Source: Podospora comata
Lineage: Eukaryota; Ascomycota; Sordariomycetes; Sordariales; Podosporaceae
DNA length: 64,000 nt
Direction of reading: 5' to 3'
Assembly (NCBI GenBank): GCA_017354895.1
Contig: CP071493.1
Location: 434,001-498,000, forward strand
Made by a program: the position numbers and the translations under genes. Below the pieces are notes generated by a model, which saw only the letters and a list, made by a program, of their open reading frames with translations, was not told where the DNA came from and made no database searches. Positions 10,553-21,225 of the stretch are shown here, piece after piece (the first letter of the stretch is position 1; each line of letters begins with the position of its first letter).

Positions 10553-10742
10553 CCTTACCCGAAGCCCAAAGCAACGGCAACCAACAGCTTCTCAACAACC
10601 GGCACAAGTTACATAAGTACTTGACGGGCACCAAGTGTTATATTTGTGGCCATGCCCCTAAAGAAGCCACAAATATCGAGCTCGTGATCTGCGTACTGGA
10701 AAATGCCTTTCGCAGTAGAGGAGACAGAATGGGTCGATTCTA
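10553..10742 (+). pseudogene. Exon-2 relic of the coiled-coil family (copy D)
   Basis: From an AAG acceptor-like site the frame reads ALPEAQSNGNQ... then KYLTGTKCYICGHAPKEATN and on to GDRMGRF, where a TAA stops it at 10741-10743. It aligns with copy C exon 2 (SEAQRDN..., EHLTGAKCYVCGQAPDEATN...). About 31 of 42 residues are identical over the best block. Most nucleotide differences fall at third codon positions, so the copies diverged while still coding. The C-terminal two-thirds of the domain and all of exon 1 are missing or unrecognisable. The relic is more A+T-rich than copy C. Confidence 0.7.
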
Positions 10743-11726
10743 ACCCAGTTATAGGCATGAGTCCTCTATACTCCGCCGTGCTTGAGGATGGCTACTTGTG
10801 CCTGAGAGTGAGACTTTGAGTTTAGATAACTCGTCCCAGCAATTCTTTGAAATATAATATGGTTCCATTAGCTCCGTTCGAGAAGAATCAGCTGTTGCTT
10901 TTCTCTTTATTCAATCACCGAGCTAAATCACCACAGGTAGAAAGTGCAAGTTATGTTATTTGCATATCTCAAGATTGATGGATGAGAACGCTGAACCGGG
11001 AATTTGGTGTGAGCGGGTGCCTATTTAATGATGGCGCCGTAAGCTGGCTTGATTCTCCATTTGGTCAGGGGTAAAGGGGTTTGTTTACTATAGACAAACC
11101 ATCGACTTTGATGTGTTTGGCTTTTATTACCTTTGCATGCAGCTAGCTTTTAGCCTTTCCATTAAGCCAAGACCGTGTTGAATGTGTGATTTGTGAGATT
11201 ATATGGCTTATCACCTTACTATTATGCTTCGTGAACCTTGAAGTGCGGTCTCGGACAACATGCTGTGAGAGAAGTGTTTTTACAGCCCAGGTATTGGCAC
11301 CAGTTGTAGTGTTTCTGGCTGCTCATGTGTGTATCTTCACTTGTAAGATGCATCATATATGTAGCCTACGAATTGGATGGTCCAAGGCTTTCTTTGGACA
11401 GTTCAACATGTCTGACCTTTCCTTGCTCCGAGCTGTTCGGCGAGCACTGCTCGCCGAACAACCAAACAAACCCTTGCCCTATGTTTCCCGGTACACCACG
11501 GAACACCCCGGAGTTTGCTCACAGCAAGCTATACGCCGGGTGATGTCGTCCTGTGCCCATAACTCCATAATGGTCCAAGCAGCTTCCATTGTTTTCAAAT
11601 TTTCTTTCTGCAATTCAACAGTGATTTGTTTTGCCCACGCTTCAAAATAAGTTTTCAGTAAATTCCCAAATTCCCCCCCTCTCTCAACAGCCAATAACAG
11701 CCCCAAGTCATCTTTCGATAGCAACA
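10743..11726. other. Gene-poor spacer upstream of copy C
   Basis: The 154-codon frame at 11186-11650 lacks domain features and codon regularity and is not called. A short AGCTGTTCGGCGAGCACTGCTCGCCGAACAAC inverted repeat (about 11433-11462; arms GTTCGGCGAGCA / TGCTCGCCGAAC) can form a strong hairpin about 265-290 bp upstream of the copy C start. Confidence 0.45.
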
Positions 11727-12457
11727 ATGTCTGACACTGAAATCTCCGACACAGAAATCTCCGACACTGAAATCTCTGACTCTGGCACTGACAACCTTGA
11801 GAGTCTCCTGAGAGACATCCGAGAAGAGGATGCAGTGTTGAACGAGAACAGAGTCCTTTTCAAAAGGGACAAAGCCGAGTTTGAGAAGGAGAAGGCTAAA
11901 TTCGAACAGGAGAAGGCCAAATTGGCGAAGGAGAAGGCCAAGTTGGAGAAGGAGAAGGCCAAGTTGGAGCAGGATAAGGCTGGTATGTAAATTGACGAAT
12001 TATATGACCAGATAATCACGTAACTGACTTTGGGACAGGATCCTCGTCTGAGGCCCAACGCGACAATACCCGTCTCGAGGTGCTTGAACACTTGACGGGT
12101 GCCAAGTGCTATGTATGTGGCCAAGCCCCAGACGAAGCGACGAACATCGAACTCGCGATCTTCGTGCTAGAAAACGCCCTTCGTAGTGGAGGCGACAGGA
12201 TCGGCCGCTTTCATCATTTTAGGCTCAATGCCGAAGAGGACGAGCCGTTGTGCTTGTATGGGGTTATGGAGCTTGGGCACGAACACCCGCAAGTCGCCCG
12301 CCAACTTTGCTGCTGTCCACGGGATATATACCCATACAGCCTCAAGCGTACTGTTTGCGGTTTGCAAGTCACGCCGTTGACACATGGAGAGTTTGCGTTT
12401 ATTTTCGACGCGGCAGTTTATCCTGGCATTGGAGTCTATCGGAGGAATTGCTACTGA
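11727..12457 (+). CDS. Intact member of an unrecognised coiled-coil family (copy C)
   Basis: Exons 11727-11982 and 12039-12457 join in frame (AG-SSSEAQ) and encode 224 residues. The N-terminus has three DTEIS repeats (SDTEISDTEISDTEISDSG), then about 60 residues of charged coiled coil built on KAKLEKE-like units. Exon 2 encodes a C-terminal domain of about 140 residues with a CYVCG pair, a NIELAIFVLENA segment, an FHHF motif, LCLYG, a CCCP cluster and a closing FIFDAAVY. The intron position (between coiled coil and domain) is the same in copies A and B. The cysteines could bind metal, but copy B lacks the CxxC, so this is uncertain. I do not recognise the family. It is the only copy in the window with start, splice sites and stop all intact. 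Confidence 0.65.
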
Positions 12458-13362
12458 GAACTTGGCACATGGGAAGGGGGTTAGAATACTTGGCTTGAGA
12501 GTCCGCGACAATACTTCGATTGGATTCATTGGGGGTAGCAGGTTTCTATAGTTCCAAGTTCCAAAGGAAAACAAGGGTCTGACGGCTTAGGTAGCCGTAG
12601 CAGCTGATGCCAAACACCTTTATCAAGTCAAAATCATAAGCGAAGAAAGTCAGGTCACCTCCAGTCTTTGCTATCTGCCTCAAAATCGGGCGACTATGGA
12701 GGGATGGAGACTGTGATTCAAAGTACATGCTTGAAAAGACGTGGAATACAAGGTAATAAAGGATCTGTACTTATGTTGAATTCAACAGGTAAGATACATG
12801 CTGCTAATAATCCCGGAAATTGTCTCGGGTATTCCCCAAAACTGCCCGCCATGCTCTGTACACGACCTGGTACCTTCACCTTCCCTCTTCCAGAATCCAA
12901 AATCTCGTTTTACGCACCTTGACGGAGTTCTTCTCTTGGCAACTTTATACAACTCTCCCAGAGATCCAACCGTGCCAAGTGTCAGCTGACGGTGGCGCAA
13001 ATTAGAAAAATAGACGTGAATATCGGAAAGAAAATAGAGGTATTTCCGAATCTGTGGCCGATGATCTCAGTCGATTGGCGAAAATTTGATGTCGGATTTA
13101 GAGGACCCTACTGGCCCCGACCACTGAGTGATGTGAGATCTCAAATCCCGTTGCTTACCGATCTAGGGCCACCATGTGACAGCAATACGCCCTAAGCTTT
13201 TAGTTGAAAGGAGATGTCTTTGGGCACCTGTTGAAGCATACCCAAGTATAAAAGAAGCTACCCTCCCGGAGAGAGAACTCAATACAGACAAGCACCTACA
13301 GCTTTTTCGCCAAAATACAACTCCCGTCAACTCGCACCAAAGTCTTTGTTCATCTAGTCAGC
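12458..13362. other. Intergenic region
   Basis: No convincing gene. Several 60-110-codon frames overlap on both strands around 12670-13000 without motifs. The last 120 bases are the promoter of the downstream small-secreted-protein relic. Confidence 0.35.
13247..13254 (+). promoter_or_regulatory. TATA box of the plus-strand small secreted protein gene
   Basis: TATAAAAG lies 116 bp before the ATG at 13363. The inverted paralogue has a TATAAAG at an equivalent distance, which supports the call. Confidence 0.55.
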
Positions 13363-13936
13363 ATGGCTCACTTCAAGACACTTCTCACCCTGCCTGCATT
13401 TGGAGGCTTCTCATCCAATGCTGCCCCTGCAACCGACATCTCCATCTCTGGGTTGGGCGATATTGGCACACGTCCAGAACAGTCGACCAATATTTATGCC
13501 TGTGAACACAGCAGGTGGCTAGGCCATTGCCAGAACTTCAGGTCTGTTTCTGGGGTTTGCTATGAGTAATAACAATATCACAGGACATAGCTTGACCTTA
13601 CTGCTGCATGAAACGCAGTGAACGTCCCCACCAACATAAACGACCGAATCAGTTCTATTCGGAACAACGATTCCAGACTCTTTCGCTGCGTGTGGTACCA
13701 ATATGAAACATTTTGTTACCCGATTCGAGTTATAGTTTAAATTCTAATGGTGTAAAATTGGGCATTCTAACTGCGAGGGCATATGCTATACTAATTAGTA
13801 TAATGCCAACCTTGCTGATGGCAACGGCTTCTTCAACGACCGCATCAACTCTTGGCGCTACACCTTTGGCTTCTATTACGTCCCTTTGGCCATCAAGAAA
13901 TACACTAGCAGGGTGCAAATGCCATCCAACAAGTAA
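13363..13936 (+). pseudogene. Relic of a small secreted betagamma-crystallin-like protein gene (plus copy)
   Basis: Begins with a signal-peptide-like start (MAHFKTLLTLPAFGGFSS), then IYACEHSRWLGHCQNF and GVCY, then a stretch reading NVPTNINDRISSIRNND and CVWYQYE, and finally NANLADGNGFFNDRINSWR. The ND.ISS and C.WY signatures, with paired Cys, are those of small betagamma-crystallin-fold secreted proteins. The three pieces match, in order, three pieces of the minus-strand copy at 14992-15491. The locus does not read as one intact gene and appears broken in a few places. Function is unknown; members of this general class are found as secreted effectors or inhibitors. Homology to a named family was not tested. 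Confidence 0.5.
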
Positions 13937-14991
13937 TCCTGGAGCATTGACTTTCTTGTAACTGGTCGGGCAGTTAGGTCTTTACGAAAGTGAAAGCCGT
14001 ATTATGAGGTAGCTTAGTAGTAGATCAATCGATTGTTCTTACAACAGTCTTGTCCAAGATTCCCTAATCCCTTCCTTTATTGCCATTCGTTCGTACCAAA
14101 GCCGATTCAACCTACCATCTTTGAGACTCACCACCAGCCTTTTGTATTTTAAGAGCATCTAAAATCTATAGCTTACTCGTGGTGAGAGGAACCGCCTGCT
14201 CTTATACTTCTTACTTGGCTTATCTTCATGTGCTGATACACCCAAAATGCTCAGCAATGGTCGAGATAGGTAAGGTAGGTAGATACCTACCTACCTAGAC
14301 ATGTCCGAACAATTATCTGGCCCTCTCATGTTGAGTTCAGTTCATAATGAGATGCCCCGCGACAAGGGATGTTGGATCAAGTGAGGAGGGTACAGCATTG
14401 GCATCCGCTATGATGCTGCATCAATAGTGCTGACGCCGCCTCTTGTCTTTGCGGCAACAAAGCCAGGGGTTAAACCCGAAGAACGCTCCCGCTGACGCAC
14501 AGGCAAGGCTATCTCGGCGTAGAAGCATTATACTGGTTTGATTGGATTGCTACGATTGGATTTTGTTGGCGTTGGAGGTTGATGAAGTTCCTCGGACATG
14601 CACCCACCGGCCCGCTCACTGAGACCCAGCACTGATCAAACAACTGACCAAAATACTGGTGTCTTTGCTTCCAACATGCGTATATTTTCGCCTTGTCAGA
14701 TTTCTCCACCTTTAACAACATTGGCCTTCTTGATAGGTAGGTATCACCGACTGATGCTGTTCTCATGACCCTTGCACGTAGAGGTTAGCACAGGACACTC
14801 TTATACCAGATATCTCTTGAGTCGGGTTCTATCAAGTCTGATCGATCAAGATGACGTGAATTAGTGCCATGCAGTAGAGATTTATCATTCCATATTTATT
14901 CCTTATTCACACCGTTCAGATGACAAACGAAGACCTTTCAAGGGCTGTTCATTCCATTTCAATCTCTCCCATGCTCTACGCCTCAGCGCTC
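13937..14991. other. Spacer between the two inward-facing secreted-protein relics
   Basis: No gene seen. A short perfect hairpin lies at 14273-14292 (AGGTAGGTA, 2-nt loop, TACCTACCT) inside a TACCTACC-type repeat. The region is otherwise unremarkable and A+T-rich. Confidence 0.4.
14273..14292. repeat. Short perfect inverted repeat of AGGT/ACCT units
   Basis: Arms of 9 bp (14273-14281 and 14284-14292) flank a 2-nt loop and are followed by further CCTA units. It may be a simple-sequence hairpin rather than a terminator, since no gene ends beside it. Confidence 0.6.
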
Positions 14992-15491
14992 TCAATAACA
15001 GCGCCAAGAGCTGATGGGGTCATTGAAGAAGCCGTCGCCATCAGCGAGATTGGCATCTTCTTGGTTGGTATAAGACCGACCTTCGCAGTTGCCATGTCTA
15101 TGGGCTCGTGAAATATTAGCTGGACTGAGCCTAAAAGAAAGACTGGAGGAATTGGCACTTACTCATACCAAGTGCAAGACCAAGCAGCCTGGTTGCGAAT
15201 CGAGCTGATCACGTCATTCCAGTCGGATGGACATTGACTAGATGATTGTAATACTTGCTACTGATTGGGTTGTCCAAATGTGGGATCGCGGCGGGTTCCT
15301 CACAACATTGGCCAGCTTCAGACCAAAAGGGTTGGCAAGGGGCCCCAGTACGTGTGGTGGCAGGCGTAAACAGCTCTTCCGGTCTGACGAGGGGCAAGCT
15401 TACCCTCTTCAGCATCCGCGGCGGGAGCGGTGGCGGCAGTGGTCAGAACGCTCATTGTCAGCAGGGCGGTGAAACACTTGAGATTTACCAT
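14992..15491 (-). pseudogene. Relic of a small secreted betagamma-crystallin-like protein gene (minus copy)
   Basis: The start ATG at 15491 opens a clear signal peptide (MVNLKCFTALLTMSVLTTAA) and pro-region (APAADAEEGKLAPR), then VYACHHTYWG. Downstream pieces read PSDWNDVISSIRNQ, SCTWYE and, after an intron with a GTAAGT donor, HGNCEGRSYTNQEDANLADG and FFNDPISSWRCY with a TGA at 14992-14994. These match the plus-strand copy piece by piece, and the intron before the last exon appears shared. The locus looks degraded, with a small number of breaks, although its promoter and signal peptide are well preserved. Confidence 0.5.
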
Positions 15492-17415
15492 TTTGATGAG
15501 GTGTTAGGGGGCGATGGGGATCAGAGACTGTTGGATTGATGGTAGCTCTGATGAATTGAAAAGTTCGTCTGCTCTTGGTGCCCGGTCGAGCTTTCTTTAT
15601 AGTTTCCCTTGGACTGATCAATAAGGTACCTCATCATGTCCGCAGACTGGATGTCCAAGATGATACTACTCGGTCCTTGACAGAGCCAGTGACTCCGGCA
15701 CATCGGTTATTCCCAAGCCTTTACGCTGTGAAGTATGTTGGATCACATGACTGTTGGCTCAAGAACTCGTTGGTTGAGGTTCATGTCAGGTCAACGCTTA
15801 TACGTTGTCGATGGTAGCTGGTAGTTTGGTTCATGCTCGATACCTTACCCTACAGGCAACTGCATTGCCAATAACACACCATAATTCTGGTTAGCCAAGT
15901 ACTATTGTTTGCTGAATCGACCACTCCATGCCTGACCAATTAAGGATATGTAGGTATCTTCATTTTACATTCTGGTCTGAGCTGGATTCTTGGCAGGAAT
16001 CTAGTTCCACTCATTTTGTATCTGTTTCAAGAAAGTCTCTTTGCCCTGGTAGGCCCGAAAACCTAGCTATGCTTCCAAGAGCTCTTTGCTTCAAAAGATG
16101 ATTTAAAAAGTCACAAATATATCGCCCGGAAGTCTTCTCAATTTCCAAGAAACGTGTCATGAACTCCCAGTCTCCTTCAAGATACGTAGTCCATGCTGCA
16201 TTCAACCAAATCTGCTCATGATAGCTCCGCGCGATTCCTGTCTTGTCTTCCCTTCCCGCTTTTACTTCCATATCAAGGCCCAACCTTCATGATTACGCAC
16301 ACGTGAGCTCTTTGCAGGCCAGGTACCAACTAAGCTTAACCAAACTGTATCTTGAACCCCTGTTGCGAGCTCCTATTGGTCTGTCTGTAGTGGGAAACAT
16401 GTAAGTGCCAGGGGATGGTCACCAACCACATAAACATTGGCACCATCGTCTCAACAGAGGCCTGCGTAGAGTGACCTTGTTCCCGAAAGAATTCGGAATG
16501 CAACCCGTCCGATTCCCAGCTGCAAGCGTTGGTACCGTGTTTTTGCCGCTCAGCTACTGAACGTCAACAAATGAGAGTACCAAGATGGCTAGGTGATATG
16601 TTATCCTAACCAAAGAGTTAGATCATGATTTCCAATACCAGAGCCAACACTCTAAACCAGATAGAATTGACTATAACATGCGAATCATATAGTATCGAAA
16701 GAACGGTCAAAAAGGTCGCATGATCAAGACTGTTGGCCAACCTGAACCAACGTCTAGTCTAACGAGACATTGTTTCCGTGTTTCGGGTGTTTCGATTCTG
16801 AGATAACCAACAGATATAAGATGGGTTGTGCGCAGGCTTGTCTGAGAATCTGCTGCCCCACACTCTCTAACAAGTTCTCAGACTGAACATGCCTGAGTTA
16901 GGAGTACTCTCCTACACACTGGGCACGCTGTTACCGTCGAACCGGCAGCTGGGAGCCCATGACGCTCACCTCCCTCGATGATTGCTGTCATGCACATGCT
17001 AAACGTCGACAAGTTGAGATCATCACCGACCTTGTCAGACTGGCGTATAGCTCGGTGAAGCTTCAGACAGAAGCAGTCATATGGTAAGTAAACAGTCCCA
17101 AGTCTTCAGCCCCTATCCTTGTCGCCTGCTTGGAAGCTCCACTAGTCGGTGGGTAGCGTCCTGATCCGCCTCCAGGTACCGGCAGGTTGGGACGCTGCGG
17201 GGTAATTAGCGGCATCAGCGGGGCCGGGAATGACGGCATCATCAAGGGTCCGGCCATCGGAGCTTCGTTTATTTTTGAGATACAAGTGGATTGGTAATCC
17301 GGGAAACGGAATCCTGGATAACCCTTGATCGTGCTGAATGATGAAAACAATTTCGGCAGCTTTTGTGTAGGCTTTGTACTTGTTCGCCAACATCAGTCCA
17401 ATACCAAGCCTCACC
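15492..17415. other. Gene-poor spacer
   Basis: Contains a TATAAAG (minus strand, 15595-15601) serving the secreted-protein relic. A 90-codon minus-strand frame at 16011-16283 has no start context or recognisable domain. Otherwise nothing is seen before the dehydrogenase gene. Confidence 0.35.
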
Positions 17416-18554
17416 ATGGCATCAGGTCCCATCAAGATCGCAGTCCTCGACGACTACCAGGGTATCTCTGAACCCAAGTACCAGAGACTTGACCCCTCAA
17501 AGTATGAGGTGTCTTTCTTCAAAGACACTCTGCCCCCGTTCAATCATTCCGATACCACCCAAGATGTCAAGGACAAACTTGTCGCCAGACTCGAGCCTTT
17601 CACGGTAATCTGTATGGAAGACGATGCTTTCATGTGTTGAGATAATCAGATGGCTAACAATTGCTAGCCACCATGAGGGAGCGTACTCCTTTCCCAAAGG
17701 ATTTGATTGCCCGCCTCCCCAACCTGAAGCTCCTCTTGACTACCGGAAACCGCAACTTGGGGCTGGACCTGGAAGCCTTCAAAGAGCGGGGCATCCCTGT
17801 TGCTGGTGCTGTCGACAGAGCTCATGCAGGGTCGGTAGGTTCTATCAGCACAACGGAGCACTGTGTCGCCATGATCCTTGCTGCGGCTCGCAACATTGCG
17901 CAAGACGATTTCTCGGTCAAAGCTGGTGGCTGGCAAACAGTTCCTGCCGTCTGTCTTCGCGGCAAGATCTTTGGCACCGTCGGCCTCGGGCGGTTGGGCA
18001 TTGCCGTTGCAAAGATCATGTACCTGGCCTTCGGGATGCGCATCATCGCCTGGAGCTCCAACCTGACACAAGATGCTGCCGATGAGAAGGCTCGGGCTGC
18101 CGGATTTCCCGTCGAAAATGAACACGGAGAGAAGACCTTCAAGGTTGTCAGCAAGGAAGAGCTTTTCAAGACGGCAGATGTGGTCAGCATTCACCTTGTT
18201 CTCTCGGATCGGTCCAGGGGCAGCATCGCTGCTGCTGACCTCGCTCTGATGAAGCCCTCTGCCATCTTTGTGAACACGTCTCGGGGACCTCTTGTTGTGG
18301 AGAAGGATCTTCAAGATGCGCTAGAGCAAGGCAAGATCCGCGCAGCAGCTCTCGATGTATTTGAAAGAGAGCCTCTGCCGCTGGACAGCAGGTGGAGGAC
18401 AACAAAGTGGGGACAAAATGGAAGGAGTCGCGTGTTGCTCACGCCTCATATGGGCTATGTGGAAGAAGCGACACTCGATGCCTGGTATGAGGAGCAGGTA
18501 GCAAATCTGCTGAGGTGGGAGAAGAATGAAGGTCTTACAACCCCATTGTATTAG
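17416..18554 (+). CDS. D-isomer-specific 2-hydroxyacid dehydrogenase
   Basis: Exons 17416-17611 and 17668-18554 encode 360 residues. The join uses the GTATGG donor and gives VIS-TMRERTPF, a motif conserved in this family. Residues around 168-178 carry the Rossmann NAD-binding GTVGLGRLG. The catalytic Arg lies in NTSRGPLV, the Glu in FEREPLP, and the His in LTPHMGY, the standard triad. It should oxidise or reduce a 2-hydroxy/2-keto acid with NAD(P)H in the cytosol. Substrate cannot be told from the sequence; relatives include glyoxylate/hydroxypyruvate reductases and phosphoglycerate dehydrogenase-like proteins. It ends without a peroxisomal SKL-type signal. Confidence 0.92.
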
Positions 18555-19119
18555 CTCCCATGCATTGCTTCTTGATCAATGATAATAAGCTATGCGCTTT
18601 GTTCAGCCGTCTTTGGTCACATCATAAGTGTTTTACACAGGGTGAATCATGGCCATTGAAGCAATAACGGTCACCTCTCTCGCGGCGTTCTTTCTCTCGG
18701 TGCCTGGCACTCCTGCCGTCTTTTACCTATGTTCAGGTTTCCGCTCATTTCACTTAGGCTGCCTTTGCGTCATCTCATTCGTGCCTTCCCTTCTCTTCAG
18801 CACTTGCTGATTCCTGAAAGGCCCGTGTTATCGGCGGCGTCGTCTGTTTACTTACCTCCTACTGCAAAGCTTCCAGGTTTCTGCTGGCTCATCCTCTCTT
18901 CTCTTGGATCCAAAAACCACAACTTCGTGGAGTTTCTCTGCCAGCAACAAACACGAACTTGGATAACCGCTCCGAAGAGGAAACCCACACGCCTATCCAA
19001 TCATCATCTAAACCCGCTTCTGTGTTCTCGAGCAACCTGTCCGACGTCACCCTTTTCTACAAACATCCTTGGCATCTTTGCGACGGTCCTCTCATCAAAG
19101 CTGTCAAGTAGGACGAACC
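18555..19119. other. Intergenic / 5' leader of the dsRNA-binding-like gene
   Basis: Pyrimidine-rich sequence (many CTTCTC and TTTCTCTC runs) typical of fungal promoters and leaders. No supported gene. Confidence 0.4.
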
Positions 19120-20733
19120 ATGGCATCGCAGCGGGAGTCCCACAACAGTACGGAAGCACAAATTTCCATCATCAGCAGTAACATCAAGCTAAGGTTTATG
19201 TGCAGGCATGACGCTACCACTTCGCACCCGTGAAGCTCCCCAAGGTCCCCGAAAGCAGGTCCAGCTCCAACGGGCCACAGCTAGTGGTATGTTGAATTGC
19301 AGAAGTTGAAAAGCGATTGATCTAATTATTTTGACATAGATATAATGCCTCCCCTCGGTCCCTCCCGCCCCGGGTATGGAAGCCCCTCGTTCGGAATCCC
19401 TCCCGCCCCGGTCATCGACCGTCCTCTTCATCTCTGGGGTCAAACTACCCCAGTTCAAGTCCCCCAGGGCCATCCGGGGGCTCATTATGGACCAATCTCT
19501 ATTCAGGGTACCCCTCAAGATCGCTTCAGGCGCGAGGTTCTTGGTCGACGTGGAGAGGCCATGGGTTCGGGGCCTAGGTGGACACCTGCTCTTCCCCTTG
19601 CCCAACCGTCTTTGAGGAGTAGTGGTGCCCTTCAGCCTTACACCCCTCGAGCCTCATCGACGCCCCGTCAGACCGCTGAAGCCCTGGCGAACGCCCCCCA
19701 AAAGCTTTCATTCGCGTGCCAACGGCGTCGCTTCAACCCAGTGTTCGAAGCCTTCGAAACCTCCGACGGCAGACACGGGTGCCATGTCAAAATCGACGGC
19801 GCACTGTTGAGAAGTGACCGTCTTTTTGAAACAGCCCGGCAAGCCAAGGAGGATGCAGCCATGAAAGGGTTGGATTACCTTCGGCAGAACAGCCGGGCAA
19901 GTCGGTCTACGGTCCCTTCAGCGAGCTCAGGGGGCGAGCCAAGAACCCAGGTCAGTGGGTCTGCTCAGCGTTTACAAAACAGAGAGGCTGCTACAGTTCG
20001 TCACGGTTCTCCTGCTTCTCGTTCTAACGCACCTAACACTCGTCTCTAGGCACGCCTCCTCCCATCTCAAGCGTCATCTTCCATGCGTTCTGAAGCATCC
20101 ATCGCTTACCTTGCGACCTCAGTTGCTCGTCTTGAGGCGACGATCGCCCATCTCCAGGCACCCGCTTCCAGTGCACGGGATAACTTCTCCCGAGTGCCTA
20201 TCAAGCAAGACCAAGATATCGAAATGACGGGCGTCCCAGCTTCCGGCGGCACTCTGGTGTCCGTCATCAGCGCAGCCCAGCAGGCAGAATTGCTAAACCA
20301 AATACAACGGATCACTGGGATGGACGTGATAAATCCATCCAGGGAGAGTGCCGAGGTGACTTGTGCCTATCTCGAAGGTTTGGCCGTGGGATCACGGCTG
20401 GCCACGGTAGCACGCCGCCGTTCCCGCTCCCCTACCCGTTCTCCGCAGACTTCCCGAGGGCGTCGGCACCGTGAGCGTTCACCCGCCGACGCCCGGGTTC
20501 GGCTGACCCCGCCCCCAGTGTACCAGCGATGGAGTGGCCGCCCTGCGACAGATCGGTACCGTCCTGGTGAAGACCGGTATTGTCCTGATGAAGTCGGGCG
20601 TCTCCGTGACGACACCCGCTCTCGCAACAGGGGCAGTGGTTCAGTGGAATCTGGGGTGACTTCTGGCCATGACAGTGGCAGGAGCTCCGAGATTGAGAGT
20701 GGAAACACTCATGAGAAGCGCTCCTCATCTTAA
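19120..20733 (+). CDS. dsRNA-binding-motif-like protein with SR-like tail
   Basis: Four exons (19120-19147, 19206-19286, 19340-19950, 20050-20733) join in frame into 467 residues. A Pro/Gly-rich N-terminus precedes a fold at about residues 158-220 (RRFNPVFEAF, GCHVKIDG, ARQAKEDAAMKGLDYL). Its order and final AK.DAA...GL.YL helix are those of a double-stranded RNA-binding motif. A short coiled segment (SIAYLATSVARLEATIAHL) follows, then a C-terminal Arg/Ser-rich low-complexity tail (RRRSRSPTRSP). The motif is degenerate, so RNA binding is inferred. Similar uncharacterised proteins are common in Sordariomycetes. Its 3' end converges on the SDR gene 490 bp away. Confidence 0.75.
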
Positions 20734-21225
20734 TCTTGACGACGGCGTCTTCTGATACTGGGGCAAATTACCGGCTCACAGGAGCTGAGCCGGTGTTGTT
20801 TGTCAAGGGGGGTCGTGTCCTGTCCCGGTCGGCGTTTTCGTGTTTTATGTGGAGTTTTGCGTTTGATATTGGTCTTGTCTTTCATTGCTTTTTCGGGATT
20901 GCTGTCTGCCGTTTTCTCATTCTTATTTAACATTGAAGTTCGGCAGAATTGGGGAAATGTGATATTCGGTCATCCTTTGCAGGACTTGCCGTGCCCTTTT
21001 GCATGTTTCATTGGGCTATCACTTGCTGAAGAATCTGGGACCTGGCGGGAAATGGGCCGAAGAATTCAGGAGGTTCATACAAGTACTGACACTGGTTGCT
21101 TACACGGCTGTCACGGTTGATGTGGGGAGCTGGCATGTGGAGTAAAAGGCCGCCCGAGATGTATAGTAGTTTCTGTAACCACGAATGTAACAATTGTAAC
21201 ACAGGGAAATATGAGAAGCTGCTTC
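20734..21225. other. Convergent 3' intergenic region
   Basis: Lies between the ends of the dsRNA-binding-like gene (+) and the SDR gene (-). It is T-rich on the plus strand near 20850-20930. No gene is seen. Confidence 0.4.

Noticed and set aside
11186-11650. 154-codon plus-strand open frame
   Set aside because: No domain, no splice signals, poor codon pattern, and it overlaps the copy C promoter region.
16011-16283. 90-codon minus-strand open frame in the 15.5-17.4 kb spacer
   Set aside because: No recognisable motif, no neighbouring exon, and ordinary for a GC-balanced spacer of this length.
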